Of a stretch of 5,013 bases of DNA, positions 4,613-5,013 are shown one piece after another. The notes under the pieces were generated by a model. That model saw only the letters and a program-made list of their open reading frames with translations. It did no database searches and was not told the DNA's origin. How positions within the stretch are numbered: position 1 is the first letter of the stretch; every line of letters starts with the position of its first letter. Location: positions 6,715 to 11,727 of the forward strand of contig DCTS01000102.1 in NCBI GenBank assembly GCA_002329645.1, given 5' to 3'. The translations under genes and the position numbers were made by a program. Source of the DNA: Lachnoclostridium sp. UBA1434 (GTDB taxonomy: Bacteria; Bacillota; Clostridia; Lachnospirales; Lachnospiraceae).

Positions 4613-5013
4613 ATGCCGATTAAGGTACAAAATGATCTGCCGGCAAAGAGAATATTAGAGGACGAGAATATATTTATTATGGACGAAAACAGGGCTTTGC
4701 ACCAGGATATTCGTCCCCTTCAGATAGCCATTCTTAATTTAATGCCGATAAAAGAGGATACGGAGGTACAGCTGCTAAGAAGCCTGTCCAACACACCGCT
4801 GCAGGTGGATATAACCTTCCTTACCACCGGAACCTATGTGGGAAAGCATACTCCGAAGAGTCATCTTGAGCATTTTTATCTTACCTATGAGGATGTTAAA
4901 AACCGTAAATTTGACGGACTTATAATAACCGGAGCGCCTGTTGAGCTTATGGAGTTTGAAGAAGTGACATACTGGGAGGAGCTTAAGGCCATTATGGAGT
5001 GGTCAAAGACTCA
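4613..5013 (+). CDS. metA: Homoserine O-acyltransferase MetA (probably O-acetyltransferase), 3' end outside the window
   Basis: The visible 133 codons are the N-terminal part of MetA, a protein of about 300 residues that acylates L-homoserine in the first committed step of methionine synthesis. It begins MPIKVQNDLPA and contains the conserved segments IRPLQIAILNLMP (33-45), LLRSLSNTPLQVD (54-66), TPKSHLEHFY (80-89) and FDGLIITGAPVELMEF (100-115). It aligns without gaps with my recollection of the E. coli protein. Residue 111 is glutamate; in the family Glu111 goes with acetyl-CoA and Gly111 with succinyl-CoA, so this enzyme is predicted to make O-acetylhomoserine. The catalytic Cys, His and Glu lie beyond the right edge. 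The start is fixed by GGTGA (4602-4606), 6 nt upstream. ligA is 124 bp before it on the same strand, and the functional link between the two is weak. Confidence 0.95.
   Translation, partial: MPIKVQNDLPAKRILEDENIFIMDENRALHQDIRPLQIAILNLMPIKEDTEVQLLRSLSNTPLQVDITFLTTGTYVGKHTPKSHLEHFYLTYEDVKNRKFDGLIITGAPVELMEFEEVTYWEELKAIMEWSKT

Overview
The window looks like an ordinary chromosomal segment of a low-to-moderate GC Firmicute, most likely a member of the Lachnospiraceae (Clostridium cluster XIVa). The reasons are the NAD+-dependent ligase and MetA homologues, heavy use of ATA, AGA and AGG codons, strong AAGGAG-type ribosome binding sites, sigma-A-like promoters, and a membrane-anchored protein with a Pro/Thr linker and NTF2-like tail of a kind common in that family. 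The taxonomic call is an inference from sequence character, not from a search.

Layout. Positions 1-124 hold a small non-coding repeat and hairpin cluster: a 38-bp tandem repeat cut by the left window edge, a perfect 12-bp-stem palindrome, and a perfect 11-bp-stem terminator. The terminator serves a minus-strand tRNA-Arg(CCG) gene at 126-198, whose promoter lies at 233-262. All protein genes are on the plus strand. After two possible promoters comes an exported or membrane-anchored hypothetical protein (491-1249), closed by a clear intrinsic terminator near 1286-1323. A good promoter at 1411-1439 then drives rluF (23S rRNA pseudouridine synthase, start probably 1542) and, 85 bp downstream with no terminator between, ligA (NAD+-dependent DNA ligase, TTG start at 2482, 668 residues). 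A 124-bp gap with its own promoter candidate leads to metA (homoserine O-acyltransferase), which runs off the right edge after 133 codons.

How the genes relate. rluF and ligA are probably co-transcribed housekeeping genes (ribosome modification and DNA replication/repair). metA (methionine biosynthesis) is co-directional but may be its own unit. The tRNA gene and the anchored protein gene are divergent and probably independent.

No novel multi-gene system is visible. The points most worth a second look are a 12-unit, 9-bp minisatellite that makes a Lys-Asp-Asn tail on RluF, a Glu at MetA position 111 that predicts acetyl- rather than succinyl-CoA use, the repeated terminator-like elements next to the tRNA, and a C-A mismatch in the tRNA T-stem.
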